Below, piece by piece: positions 11,503 to 22,129 of a stretch of 64,000 bases of DNA. A program made the position numbers and the translations under genes. The first letter of the stretch is position 1. Every line of letters begins with the position of its first letter. Origin of the DNA: Ophiosphaerella korrae (taxonomy: Eukaryota; Ascomycota; Dothideomycetes; Pleosporales; Phaeosphaeriaceae); NCBI GenBank assembly GCA_028456385.1, contig JALNQF010000045.1:62001-126000 (forward strand), read 5' to 3'. Under the pieces are notes generated by a model that saw only the letters and a list, made by a program, of their open reading frames with translations, had not been told where the DNA came from and searched no databases.

Positions 11503-13467
11503 ATGGGCGTGTCAAAACTCTATATCACTTCTCTGCCTCTCGAGATTCAGCAACAAATAGCAGAATACGTCGAAGCAGCGCATCGACCCAGCCTTTTCGC
11601 CTTGAGTCTCGCAAGCAAGGCTTGCAATAGGGCGGCTGCCTTTGTCATTTTTCGCGATATCAGCATCACGGTCCGCAATCCTGATGGACTGCAACAAGAT
11701 GCCAACAGACTTGTCAAGACTCTGTCCCGCACAGATTCCGCACGACACGTCCAAAGCATCACTATTAAAGGGGCGCTACGCCTCGAGTCCACCAAGAGGG
11801 CCATATATGATCCTGAGCACAGTTGGCTCAAACAAAGCGGCCTTTCCGAGATACTTATTCAGGAAGAATTAATGGACTACTCGCGCGACTATGTAGTCTA
11901 CGATACAGGCGTCATTGAAGAATCTTCTGAAGAAGACATGGCATGGGCACCAATTGTGAGCCTGCTCAAAGCAACAACTAGCCTGAAAGACCTGATCTAC
12001 AACTGCCAAACTCAATTTCCGCCAATTCTTCTCAAAGCCCTCCACCAGCAACATCATCCTCTTTGCAGGCTCCACCATCTCACATTCCACTTCCGCACAC
12101 TACTATGGGGAACGCCTTATCCCTACGAAATGGAGCTCGCCACGTCTCCGTCCTTACATAGGCTGAAAGCTACATGTGCATACCAAGATTCCGATGGCGA
12201 TTTTGACTACAACATGGACGCTATAATGGAGCTTGCCGCTGGGCTTGCTCCCAACTTACAGCATGTCACCGCGTTGAGTCTCTACCCAAACCTCCCTTCG
12301 AGTCAACGCAGCATGCGGAAGCCGGCGTGGCAAAGTCTCCCGGGCTTTACTTCCGGAGCAAAGGGGTCACTAAAATCACTGTCTTTGAAAGGAAGCTCAG
12401 CGTTGCACTCGACAGACCTGCTGCAGAGATGGGCCAAGCATACGGACTTTACTCAGCTAGAGCATCTTGTCCTCGGGGGCTCACACACAGAGCAATTCTG
12501 TGCGCTGAGTGGTGAGACAATGGACTGGATTGCCCAGCATTGTTCATTTCCCAATCTCAAGACACTCGAGGTCTACCTTAAACGTGACGACGTGTTCGAC
12601 CCAAGACCCAACTACACTCAACACGCAGTATCCTTTTTCCTTGCCATTAATCCTCTCGAGAAGCTCACAATCAATGGGGCAATGGATTCACAAATCCTCG
12701 AAGCCGTCTTAAACTGTCACGGTTCGACACTCCATAAGCTAAGCCTAAACCCCATCGAAGACCTACAAATAATCGCCAACGGCCGCCAACGCAGCGAAAT
12801 ACCCCTCAAATTCACACCCTCGCATATCCACCAAATCGCCATCCACTGCCCCCACCTCTCCGATCTCTCCCTTCCAATCATCCGCAACGCATCCCGCGCC
12901 TCCGAAACCGCGTGCTACAAAGCCCTCGCCCAGATCAAGCCTCTGCGAGCCCTGTTCCTCACACTCGAATGCACAAACTACCGCGCCCATCGGGACCCAA
13001 CATACGACCCTCAGTACGAGGGCGAAGATAACCAATTAGCATCATCCACCATGAACCGTCTTAAACTCGGCACGGTTAAACAAACACTGATAAACAGCGC
13101 CGTAGACGAAACCTTGGCTCGCTCAATCTTTACGCTCATTAGCGCCCACAAACGGGGTCGCCAGCTCGAGAGTCTAAAGCTATGGACCAATGGCGCAGGG
13201 AAATTCGCGACAACATCATATGGGAGCATTGACACTTTTGTTCGGAATTTGAGTCGCTCGTGGTTGATTGAACGGGTGCCCGGCCATGAGGTCGAGGAGG
13301 AGGATGTTAGCGTTAGGGAGTTGGCGAGGCTTGGGAGGGAGAGTAGAGAGATGCTTTTGGAGAGCAGGGTGGAAGGCGAGGTGGAGAAGGTATTTTGGGA
13401 GATTTGGCCTAAGAAGCAAGGGAAAGAGGATTGGAGGGATAGTTGGGAGGGGTTTAAGCTTGAGTAG
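11503..13467 (+). CDS. F-box protein with leucine-rich-repeat-like region
   Basis: The intronless frame encodes about 654 residues from the ATG at 11503, which has a good context (ACA before ATG). An earlier in-frame ATG at 11467 would add 12 residues. The N-terminus has the F-box pattern LPLEIQQQIAEYV followed by an ALSLASKACNRAA helix (about residues 10-45). This is the motif by which such proteins bind Skp1 in SCF ubiquitin ligases. The middle (about 170-500) has recurrent HLxxLxL / LKSLSLKG / LEHLVLGG segments like degenerate leucine-rich repeats, the likely substrate-binding surface. The C-terminus (about 600-654) is charged and helical. The target is unknown. The gene is intact despite degraded surroundings. 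Confidence 0.8.
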   Translation: MGVSKLYITSLPLEIQQQIAEYVEAAHRPSLFALSLASKACNRAAAFVIFRDISITVRNPDGLQQDANRLVKTLSRTDSARHVQSITIKGALRLESTKRAIYDPEHSWLKQSGLSEILIQEELMDYSRDYVVYDTGVIEESSEEDMAWAPIVSLLKATTSLKDLIYNCQTQFPPILLKALHQQHHPLCRLHHLTFHFRTLLWGTPYPYEMELATSPSLHRLKATCAYQDSDGDFDYNMDAIMELAAGLAPNLQHVTALSLYPNLPSSQRSMRKPAWQSLPGFTSGAKGSLKSLSLKGSSALHSTDLLQRWAKHTDFTQLEHLVLGGSHTEQFCALSGETMDWIAQHCSFPNLKTLEVYLKRDDVFDPRPNYTQHAVSFFLAINPLEKLTINGAMDSQILEAVLNCHGSTLHKLSLNPIEDLQIIANGRQRSEIPLKFTPSHIHQIAIHCPHLSDLSLPIIRNASRASETACYKALAQIKPLRALFLTLECTNYRAHRDPTYDPQYEGEDNQLASSTMNRLKLGTVKQTLINSAVDETLARSIFTLISAHKRGRQLESLKLWTNGAGKFATTSYGSIDTFVRNLSRSWLIERVPGHEVEEEDVSVRELARLGRESREMLLESRVEGEVEKVFWEIWPKKQGKEDWRDSWEGFKLE

Positions 13468-14172
13468 AGCTGGCGAGGGTGATTATGACATGCATGTTTT
13501 TTCACTGTAAGATATTTAGTATATAGTTTTTTGGCATGCTTTATATTTGCATCTGTATCTGTACATTATTTCAAGGGCAATTTCGAGGAATAAAATAATA
13601 CTAGTTCACTGCACTGCACTATGGTTGATATGGTTTCCATCACGCGTTATTTAGCATCTTTTCTTCTGCGTGAATTGACTTTCATTGTTTTATCCAAGCT
13701 GCAAAGACTAGGGACTTAGGCAACGTTCAGCGCCGTCGCAAATGCTGGGTCAATACTTGCGAATCAACTACTTGTATTGTGTATGAGGGGCGAAAAATTC
13801 CTTTGGGAGTTCTCTAAGGCTTGCGCGAATTGTTTCCAGCTGTCTTACCAAGCCCCTACTCGAGCTGTTGCTCAATATCGCTACCAGTCCTTCTTGTGCA
13901 ACATGTAGTAACGCACTTTTACTGCGCCAGGCAACCGACCTAGGAAGCGTTTAGGCTGGTAAATGGGTTGGGGGTACCCGGCGCCAGGTTGAGGTTAAGG
14001 TTGGGGTTAGGTTAACTATACAAAACGTTTTATAAATCAAGCTTAAGCTCGTGCACAGTTAGCGTGTGATAAGTGTGTGATAAGTGTGTGTCAAGCGTGT
14101 GTCAAGCTCGTAGCTAGCTTGCGGTTAGTCAAGCTCATGGCCAGCTCGCCGTCAGTCAAGCTCGTAGCCAGC
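13468..14172. other. Intergenic, repeat-bearing
   Basis: There is no gene. A G/T-rich stretch at about 13985-14014 holds GGTTAGG-like words. A cluster of short direct repeats follows just before the LTR at 14173. Confidence 0.5.
14063..14172 (+). repeat. Short tandem and direct repeats
   Basis: Units GTGTGATAA and GTGTGTCAA, then three degenerate copies of a roughly 30-base unit beginning (A)GTCAAGCTC and ending near (C)AGCT, follow one another. They end exactly where the LTR-like TGTCAGATTTG starts. Confidence 0.6.
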
Positions 14173-14512
14173 TGTCAGATTTGATGGTCACTTGTAAGCA
14201 GTTGAATTGATGTGAGTTAATTGATTGATTGCTCTGCCTCCTATCTGCTGCTCTGTCTCCAATCTATATACTCGTCTCTGCGCAGTTGTGGCTCAGTGAT
14301 GGAGAGCCGTTATCTCGAGTTTCGTAGTTTGCTCATGTATCGGCTCTACGCAGTCTGGTCATGACGCGATGAGCCATCATATTGACAATAGCCGTTATTC
14401 ATGTAATTGCCAAACCAGATCTCAATTCTCGGGCTAGCGCTGCGGCTCTCTAATAATGCGCCGTAGTTGAGTTGACAAGTTGTAGTTAAGTTAGTAGCGA
14501 GCTAGCATCGCG
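14173..14512 (+). mobile_element. Truncated LTR, same family as 19465-20035
   Basis: It begins TGTCAGATTTGATGGTC. From about 14200 to 14340 it matches the reverse complement of 19465-20035, sharing for instance CTATCTGCTG, CAATCTATATAC and GATGGAGAGCCGTTATC. The match fades near CTAGCATCGCGC at about 14505, and no TCTGACA end or target duplication is visible, so the copy looks truncated. Confidence 0.65.
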
Positions 14513-14691
14513 CACCCCCCACCAAAGTCGCGATCTCAAAGATGAGGCTATACAGCCACACACAATAGCTATTATTATAAGATTTTGTAGTAGAGTAGTA
14601 AGTAGAGGCCTGTAAGTAATTTAGGCTATCTAAATTTTACTAGGAAGCTAACGTTATAGCTAGAATAAGTAGTTTTAAGTAGAGCTACTAT

Positions 14692-15017
14692 TGTCAGATT
14701 TGATAGTCACAAAATTGATGGATGTGAACTCGAGTGAGAAAAGAGTTGATTGATTGATCTCTGTATTCTTCTATCTCTAGCCCTGCGCTCTATCTATGTA
14801 TCTGCGCTGCAGCGGTCTCGGCTGGGTCTCTCAAGACGGCGGCGGGCTAGATCCTCAGCACTCCCTCTGTTGAGGCGCTAGTTTCTTTGTTGTATCAGTC
14901 GGGCTGACGTAGTCTATCTCCTTGCATGTGAGATCTTTTGTTCGTGAGGGCCGAGGCTGCGATCTTTCAGCTGCGGCGGGGTTGGTGGCTTGGCGATTGT
15001 CGCACGCTCATCTGACA
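14692..15017 (+). mobile_element. Solo LTR, 326 bp, with 5-bp target duplication
   Basis: The segment begins TGTCAGATTTG and ends CATCTGACA, so the ends form an inverted repeat with TG...CA termini. It is flanked on both sides by ACTAT (14687-14691 and 15018-15022), a perfect 5-bp target duplication. No internal retrotransposon sequence is present, so it is a solo LTR left by recombination. A near-complete inverted relative is at 8949-9272. Confidence 0.88.
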
Positions 15018-15022
15018 ACTAT

Positions 15023-15560
15023 ATACGTACTTCAGACTCTCTACTAGCATAAATTTTCTAATATTTTTTATTTTTAAGCCTTTCTGTATAATAATTACTA
15101 TTAAGATTCATAGAATAGATATATAATAAAATATTTTAATAATGTACTATATTTTTAATACTATTAACTTTTTAAAATAGCTAGTTTTTTTCGTTAAACT
15201 AGGTTTTTTCTTTAAATTATAATAATTTTACTTCTAGTAGACTAATAAACAATTTTTTTTTAAACTAATAGTTAATTAGTTTAAAATATGTTAGAAATAT
15301 TAAAATATATCTATTATAATAAAAGCTATAAAGGAGTAAGGATAAATTCTTTTAATACAAGTTTTTACTTATATATTTTAGACTTAATAATAATTAACGT
15401 ATCTATTATAGTAAAGTAAGTTAAAAAAGCTAAAGGAAAAAGAGTACCTAAAGAGTAACTTAGAGACGTATAAGCTTAGGAAATAGGGATATAAAGAGCT
15501 CTAAAGAGAAATTATCTATTATCTTATTATCTATTACTTTATTATATCTACTCTTATAGG
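15023..15560. repeat. AT-rich, RIP-like block
   Basis: Very high A+T, abundant TpA, almost no CpA/TpG and stops in all frames, as in 1-2450. The composition returns abruptly to normal at about 15560, where GGTCCTCCGCC begins. The solo LTR at 14692 is inserted at the left margin of this block. Confidence 0.75.
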
Positions 15561-15938
15561 GTCCTCCGCCAATCCGTTATGCATGACGATGTTGCATAGT
15601 GCCAAAGGCACAGCATGTGCATGAGCTCAGCCCGAGTGACTAGTTCCGTTGGCTCCGATGGTTGGAGTTGGAGTCTCCCAAAGGAATCACAATGTCGCAG
15701 CCATGCAGCAGGTTTGTGGAGGCGGTAGTGTTTCCACGCCTCCTTTCCCAGCTTTCGAGGGTACCAGGACAGATCTACCTTGGCCGCCCATAGCGTATTT
15801 ATAGAAAACTTATACGCGCTGTACTGTATAACAGTGCTTGAATCCAGATCAATCTCGATATCATCTACAGACAGTCACTTCGTTCCTTCAAGCTACTCTA
15901 ACTAGTCAGCGCTCCATTCTTCTTTAATTAAACCATAC

Positions 15939-16436
15939 ATGGGTACTGACTATGGCATAGCAATCGATACTATGTCCACTTTCGACTGGAATGACGAGGG
16001 CGATGCCGCCTTGAGCAAAATCGACTTAGGAACAGACACGCTAGTCCCCGCAACCATTCCACTAGTACTCTACAATGAAACCACGGCCGAAGATCGAGTA
16101 TGTGAACGACCCATACTACATGTGGGTGTTCATGTCGTGCAGCCTGACGATGCCGACACACGGAACGATTATTCAGATGCCGGAGGAGACCATCGCATGC
16201 TACCAATAGCTCATGCCCTACCGTCTCCAATCTTTATCCATGCACCCAACAGCCCCGCTGACTCCTTGGCCGCCGTACAGACTTTGGATCAGCTCCAGCA
16301 CTACCCTAAACATTGTTCTTCCGATTCCGAGCCTACTGGTACCCAGATGACGCCCATGGATCACGTACATAGGATGTCCCTCGAGAATGTTATTCGGTCA
16401 AGAGAAACGAAACACTCACACACTGACCAATCTTAA
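15939..16436 (+). CDS. Hypothetical protein, possibly 5' part of a decayed gene
   Basis: An ATG frame of 165 codons encodes an acidic, Asp/Thr/His-rich protein without signal peptide or membrane segment. I do not recognise it. The GC content is normal and a TATTTATA stretch lies about 145 bases upstream, so it may be expressed. Coding-like frames with interspersed stops continue downstream to about 17500, so this could be the first exon of a longer, now degraded gene. Confidence 0.4.
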   Translation: MGTDYGIAIDTMSTFDWNDEGDAALSKIDLGTDTLVPATIPLVLYNETTAEDRVCERPILHVGVHVVQPDDADTRNDYSDAGGDHRMLPIAHALPSPIFIHAPNSPADSLAAVQTLDQLQHYPKHCSSDSEPTGTQMTPMDHVHRMSLENVIRSRETKHSHTDQS

Positions 16437-17741
16437 GTTTTTCGTGATGAGTACGACTTCCTATCTAAGCCACTATAAGGAAACTGACTTTCTGCAACAA
16501 AACTATTGTCGGCTTCTTCACGATAGCGGAGGCTGGAGAGACCCTGCAATTTCAACTCCTCTGGCGCAACAATCAAGGAACGCTCGAAGATTAATCAGAT
16601 AACGACACTTATCTGCATGGTAGTGCATTGTCAAGTCCGCTGCGCAATTCTGACGGAACAAAGAAATCGCGGTGGCGTACCGACCGAAAGTGAGCGAGCG
16701 CTACGCCCAATTGGTAGATGAGCAGGATCTCCGAACTTACATTCCGTGCTCCTCAAGCAACCTCTTGAACTTGGCGTACAACTTCCCCTGAGACGGAAAG
16801 ATTGCTTTCCTACAGGATGTATACCAAAGAGACATGCGACAGCCTCCAACCAAGTGCATTGAACAAATCATTAGTCATGTCGGCCACGTCTGCCAAATAA
16901 TACTGAGGAATTTAAAAGGCCAGCATTCGCTAGACAGCGATACCAAGAACTAATCTCCATGAGCTTTTACGCTCCAATCAGTTCCATTGACAACGCCATC
17001 AGAAGTGCCAGCACCTCTCACAATGCAGCACAACGGGCATATGAAGACGGAAGTGAAGATGCCGTTCAACTATACGAACTGAGGAAGCAGGAGAAGATTG
17101 ACCACTTAGAGGAACTCGGCGCCTCCAGAGTAACTCTAGGACTTCCCATTACCGTCCCACAACGACAGTTGCAGAGGTCATAAGCGGTGACGGGTTAACG
17201 TCAAAAACGGCTGTTTCGCCAACTTATCACTCCAGACCACGTCCAGGTTACTCAAGGGTAGCCGTGCGGCAGGAGCACTTGCCTGACCACGTACCCCTTG
17301 CTGGGTAGGCGCGTCACGCTCAAGTAAATTGTCTGCGATAAACAGTATGAAACCGTTTAGACAGGAGATACCGAACATCCCGATCCTCGAAGAAATCTGC
17401 CAAAGACAGCGACTGTAGAAGTGAATCTAGTCATCTAAGTCAGCGCCTACGTGAAGCGTCTATCTCAGCCACGGGCAGCGACACAAAGGAAAACACGTAG
17501 ACGAGTATTTCCGGTGTAATTTTGGTCTACAGAGTTCGTGCAATCAGCGACATCCGTTTTGGATCCACCGTCGACGGGAAAATGAGTTTGGGGTGACCGC
17601 AACCCGATTATGGTAAACTGGATGCAGGAAGGGAACAGCGTACGGTTGGCAGTTTCCCGTTACCCGTTCTCCGTCAACGGTCTAGCGTATCTTCGCGGGT
17701 TGCTAGGTTATGGCACAACACCACATGTTGAGCTTTAAAGA
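16437..17741 (+). other. Coding-like sequence with scattered stops
   Basis: Plus-strand frames of natural-looking composition, rich in charged residues and Ser/Arg, are interrupted by isolated stops. One runs from about 16908 to 17183 and contains a helical Glu/Lys-rich segment. Another covers about 17170-17510 with a Ser/Lys/Asp-rich stretch. They may be decayed exons of the gene starting at 15939 or of the FluG-type gene that follows. No domain is assignable. Confidence 0.35.
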
Positions 17742-18714
17742 ATGCCATTGCCGGCTTCTGGTTTGCGACAGCAATCTCGCATCATGGAGAAATTCGATTT
17801 CTTATCCTTGGATTCTCGCCAAGTCTACGAATTCCAAACTCATAAGCCCCATCTACACGAGAGGGATTTGCATGACCTTTTTTCGTTCATTTGGGCACGA
17901 GACTCGCACAGTTACGATCATCCTCGGTATCACATCCAAGTCGCTCTTGTATTGCTGCTTTTCTTCCACCTCGGCTTGCATCCAAATATCGCTCTGAGCC
18001 AAGGAGTTAACTATGCAGATACAAAGATCATCTCAACCCGCCACAACAATAACATCCGCGTCATTCTGTTTATATGTTTCAGAGAAAGAGATAAATTCCC
18101 TAGATTAGGTCAACGGTGGAGGCAGTGAGTACAGATAGATGCTAGTCATTAACGAAACGACTGACAATATCCACTCCTAGACGAGTCATGGTACTTACAG
18201 ATAACCCATCACGCCGGTATATTTGTCCAGTTACCTTATTCCTAGCCCTCGCAATATCTGATGGTATGTTTAGTTGCCTCAGTTGTGCCCAAGATCTTAG
18301 TACCTTGTCAATTCCAGCCTAGCCGAATTGGGCATTGCTCCCTTATCGTTCTGATGGTGGCAGTTTGCCTGTATTCAGACGCCTTGGTACGAAGTCGAGA
18401 ATTATGTCCTCTTGTGCAATGAAACCATCTTTCCTCTACAAGATGATGCAAGAGCAAATCGAACGCGGCGGACACAAGAAAACCTTCGCGGCTATGGCGC
18501 GAGACGTCCGAAACGCTGCCGTATTGGATTACAAACGTAAGTTATACACTGATCTACTAATAATAACTGGCCTGAATGTAACCTAGGTATCGGAGTTGCG
18601 ACGTATCCGCTCATGATTGGTCGTGGCCAAGGCTTGGATATCTCGAAGCTGCTCGCTTACGATCTGTTCGATTACACCGGACTGACGCCACGAATAGCGA
18701 CCTTCAATCATTAA
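17742..18714 (+). pseudogene. FluG/DUF3435-type gene remnant (tyrosine-recombinase-like fold)
   Basis: Three segments match the FluG (DUF3435) family pattern in order. The first (17742-18124) has a DLHDLFSFIW...RYHIQVALVLLLFF helix pair typical of the family core. The second (18181-18272) reads DNPSRRYICPVTLFLALAIS, the conserved CP-hydrophobic-LALA-D block. The third (about 18336-18536) has the PVFRR motif followed by a helical region. Introns with good signals remain: 18125-18180 (GTGAGT...CCTAG, frame kept) and 18537-18586 (GTAAGT, TACTAATAATAAC, ACCTAG). Joining segments two and three through the nearest CAG leaves an in-frame TAG, and the N-terminal part of the domain is not found. Family members share the fold of tyrosine recombinases, and some DUF3435 proteins drive giant Starship elements. 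Nothing here shows an active recombinase. Confidence 0.6.
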
Positions 18715-19056
18715 ATTCAATACCGACATGCCCTTATCCACTTCCTCAAATTACAAACATACAGTTGCGATATGATACGGCTCGATCCACGATCATTTCT
18801 TGCTTATATGACGACATGAACGCAACATATAATCGCCTACCCAATATCCTGTTGCCCTTCTTAGAAGCAGCAACCGCAGTTGCTTATGAACCTTAATATC
18901 CGGATGCTGATCCAGAAGTTCACTTCCAGTGCACTTCGAAAATGTGTGCAGTGAGTTTCTGTAGGTAAGTCAACAGATTGTTATCAAACCCTCCCAGTCA
19001 ACCTAATCTATGGCAGCCCGAGTTCGAAAGTACACCTCCTGAAGTGTTCTCAAAAT

Positions 19057-20241
19057 ATGAAACAGATTGATTCTGAAGAAATCCTGCTAGAGGCGGTTCG
19101 CTTGAATGGCTGGTTTTGTCACTGGGGATCGTGTGTCGCTCAGTACATTGACTGTCCCGCAGCCATCGCTACACATGTGAGCGGGCATCTGTGTTCGGAC
19201 CCTCTCCAATGCGAATGGCAATCATGCAATTATATTGCTCAGGATAGAATGGATATACATATTCACTTTGCAGAGATTCATGGAGTTTACTCACAGCAGA
19301 CTATCCCTACACATTTCAGGTACTGTTATGAGTGCAGTATCTGGGCTGCATCTTATATGGACTGGACGATACATTGTCAAAGTCATGTCATGAATCCGAA
19401 CATCATCTATGGGCCTGTCATCGTGGAGGGAATACTCGCAGCGCCACGGCGGTGTCCATACTGTTGTCAGATGAGGTGCGTGTGCCAGCGCAACGACTAC
19501 GAGCTGCTACCAGAGCTCCAGCGTAACGATTGCTCGCACTCAGCACTGCGCCAAGCTGAGAATCGCAATCTCAACTCAGCTCATAGATGGAGCTTGCGAG
19601 TTGGCTCACTGAGCTGGCTCATGAACTTCAGGTGACGTTGGAGATCGACGATTGTAATCGATCTACGATGCTAGTGTGCGATTAGTGCGATACTAGCCTT
19701 GCCCCGCACTCAACATCAACTGCGGCGCACCATCTCAACCGCAGCGCACCAACTCAACCGCTGCGCATCAATCCACGGCGCACATCAACTCAACAACGCC
19801 AGCCGGAGAGCTGAGATCCGGACCAACATGACCACAATCAATACACCAGTTAACCATGAGACTCAAGATAACGGCTCTCCATCACCGAGCCGCAACGGCG
19901 AAGAGACAAGTATATAGATTAGAGGCAGAACAGCAGATAGAGGACACAGCAATCAATCAGTTCCACTCTTCACTCAATTCGAACTCAGTGACTCAAAAAA
20001 TCTCACAACTGAAATCTCACATCTCAACTCTGACAACTGTATGCGGCAGGGTCACTGCACGCAGATGGAAACTACACCGTCATATTTGGAGCATATTGAG
20101 AGTCATATTTACACGGAATTGGAGAACAGTGATTCTCTTCACTGTCCTCATCCGTCCTGTGAAAAGCAAAGGTTTGGGATACGGGCGTTGAAATGCCATT
20201 TCCAGGTCGTGCATGCAATACCATTCCTCTCTTATATATAG
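19057..20241 (+). pseudogene. C2H2-type zinc-finger gene interrupted by a solo LTR
   Basis: The first part (19057-19464) encodes a Cys/His-rich protein with several C-x(4)-C...H-x(3-4)-H-like units. The frame then enters an LTR (19465-20035). Immediately after the second copy of the ACTGT target site the same reading continues at 20041 and ends at 20241 with another finger of the form CPHPSC...H-x(4)-H. Without the LTR and one target copy the frame would be uninterrupted (202 codons), so the insertion is in-phase, recent proof of damage. Fingers of this kind are found C-terminal to FluG domains in fungi, so it probably belonged with the remnant at 17742-18714. Readthrough into the LTR gives a stop at 19633-19635, truncating the protein. 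Confidence 0.75.
19465..20035 (-). mobile_element. Solo LTR, 571 bp, with ACTGT target duplication
   Basis: The element starts TGTCAGATGAGG and ends CTCTGACA. ACTGT is present on both sides (19460-19464 and 20036-20040), a perfect 5-bp duplication. Its reverse complement matches the truncated LTR at 14173 over its first half, and it shares terminal bases and general layout with the 326-bp LTR. It contains no gag or pol sequence. A few ATG frames inside it (19699-19917, 19856-20191) are chance frames. Confidence 0.9.
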
Positions 20242-20789
20242 AAAGAAACTCTCATCTGAGCTTGCTGCTGCCTACATTCTCAGATTGCGCCTCACATTCA
20301 CACTACAAAATGGGTTGTGATAATGTATGAAGACTGATAGAGCCCATGCTAGAGCTTCAACCAGCAACATGCGTATTGGACATCTCTGCTCGCACGGAGC
20401 TCACATTCCTCAACTAACCTAACTAGGCATTGATTTTGTAGATAACGTTAAGTTCTGTTCTAAGGCTCTGAATAGCACCAGCAAGCACTATTCCATATGC
20501 AAGCCCAATGGCCTTACTGCTATTAGCCAACCTTGCACTATAAGTGGTAGCTGCAGACTGACCGGAAGAATAATACGTAACTGAACTACCACGTAACTGC
20601 AACCCATCAGAATCGTGCCGATAAAGAGAATTAGACTATACACGATATAACACTAGCGGTTTGGTTGATGACGATCGATTCGGAGGTAGAGGTATAAGTA
20701 TGCCGCTGACGACACGAAAAGAATTACACATGCAAGCGTAATAAGATAGGCAGGTGGCAGACTATTGTCAAGGTTAAAAATCTCGGGCT
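20242..20789. other. Intergenic, nothing recognised
   Basis: No coding frame, repeat or RNA gene could be supported in this stretch, which is the 3' flank of both neighbouring loci. Confidence 0.4.
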
Positions 20790-21044
20790 TTAGATGATAA
20801 CTGACAACGTAAAATAAATTGCAAGTCCATTAGAGTCATCAGAGTCGTTGATGAACTCTCGGTCTTCGGTCGTAATTGATAGGTCGTAGGAAGATTCTGA
20901 ACCATAGTCAGACCCTTCACTTGTCTCACTCTCAGCAAACTTTTCGGATTCGTCTGCACCAAACTCGTAGGAGAGATCGAGCTCGGAGATGTCGCTATCA
21001 TACGGAATATCGTCAAAGAGGTTGTGTTGTGATGTGCTAGACAT
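20790..21044 (-). CDS. Small acidic hypothetical protein
   Basis: A frame of 84 codons from the ATG at 21044 (AAAACATGT context) encodes a very acidic protein, rich in Asp, Glu and Ser with repeated SDIS/SEGSD-like words, ending in a short hydrophobic tail. An upstream in-frame ATG at 21062 would add six residues. No family is recognised. Such acidic Ser-rich strings occur in disordered regulatory regions, so this may be an exon of a larger degraded gene. Confidence 0.35.
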   Translation of the reverse strand: MSSTSQHNLFDDIPYDSDISELDLSYEFGADESEKFAESETSEGSDYGSESSYDLSITTEDREFINDSDDSNGLAIYFTLSVII

Positions 21045-21787
21045 GTTTTCCCGGTGTAACATGTAACTCTTGTTTCTGCCAGTATATTCGAAGGTGAGTG
21101 TATGACGCAAAAGATTCGAATATGACTGCCGTTAAATACTTAAACGCTCTCAATAGACCGGTGAAAGCCCGCATTCTGGATCACTTACTTTCACACACGA
21201 TGCGGTCTACAGCGTACGTGCACTCAACTAAGCCAATTTTAGATACAGTCCAAAAGCGACCGCCCGTTGGCCCAGAATACTGTCATTTATTTCTAATTTG
21301 ATTGTAAGAACGCCATGTGATTCTGCTGGCCATCCAAGTATTATACAATGCTTCCGCAACAGTCTTTAAGGCTGCTGTAGTCTAACAATCGAAATTCGCG
21401 TTTACATGGTCTGATTAACAGCTTGTAACCAGCATCAGCCTTACTGTAACAATTTGTATAATGTAAAAAAATGTTTTCCGAAAAATTACGCTATATTTTA
21501 GATCTTGAGTCATTTCGTTACTACTGTGTAATTCTAACTGTCATATGTTGTTAGTTGGTACTGGACCAAGCAATAGATTCGCAATTTATGTCTACTGTCA
21601 TAACTCTGGATCATTTTGCATTGGCAAAACACATATTCGTATGTACCACCTACTTAGTCGTTAGGTGCGTACCGTTGGCTCTTTGGATTTCTTCTACCCC
21701 ACGTTCTCGGGTATTTACCTTTCGTAGTCAGTATGCATCGGTGTTCTTCATGGTTGGCCACGTGGGTGAGAGGGCATTCTATCTGCG
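21045..21787. other. Intergenic, nothing recognised
   Basis: The open frames here (21098-21301, 21555-21881) have no family character, and the second is largely antisense to the coiled-coil frame at 21788-22129. Confidence 0.35.
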
Positions 21788-22129
21788 TCATTTTTCTCCT
21801 TTGTCCTCCGCGTCTAGATTGAGGCTATCAAAATCGAGGATTGCTTCCTCAAGGATGCTAAGCACGAGAGTAACTTCCTGATGGAGGCGTTCCGCAGTTT
21901 TCTATTTCTCTACCAAGCACAAACGCTGTTGCAATTTCTGAGAATGCTCCCATAACAATTTTTCCAAAAATTGCATCATGCCAGCAGTTGGCATATCCTG
22001 CGTCACTTCGACTGCCACTGTCGAGCCGCTATGCCTGGATATCTCGAAGTAGGGTTCTAATGGGGCTTTTGGTCTATCAGCGAGGTTGGGAAAAGACTGT
22101 GGTGATACTTTATCTTTCTTTCGAAACAT
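21788..22129 (-). pseudogene. Short coiled-coil protein gene with one in-frame stop
   Basis: From the ATG at 22129 the frame runs 75 codons to a TAG at 21902-21904, then continues open in the same frame for another 37 codons to a TGA at 21788. Both halves form one amphipathic, Leu/Glu/Gln-rich helix (about residues 50-105), so they look like one protein broken by a single nonsense change. A C-to-T change at a CAG codon would explain it. The product would be about 113 residues: a basic N-terminus, then coiled coil. Head-to-head with the PD-(D/E)XK gene, separated by about 600 bases, so they may share a promoter region. Function unknown. Confidence 0.45.

Noticed and set aside
13985..14014. Telomere-like GGTTAGG/GGTTAAGG words
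   Set aside because: Irregular and only about 30 bases, with no tandem TTAGGG array, in the middle of a contig.
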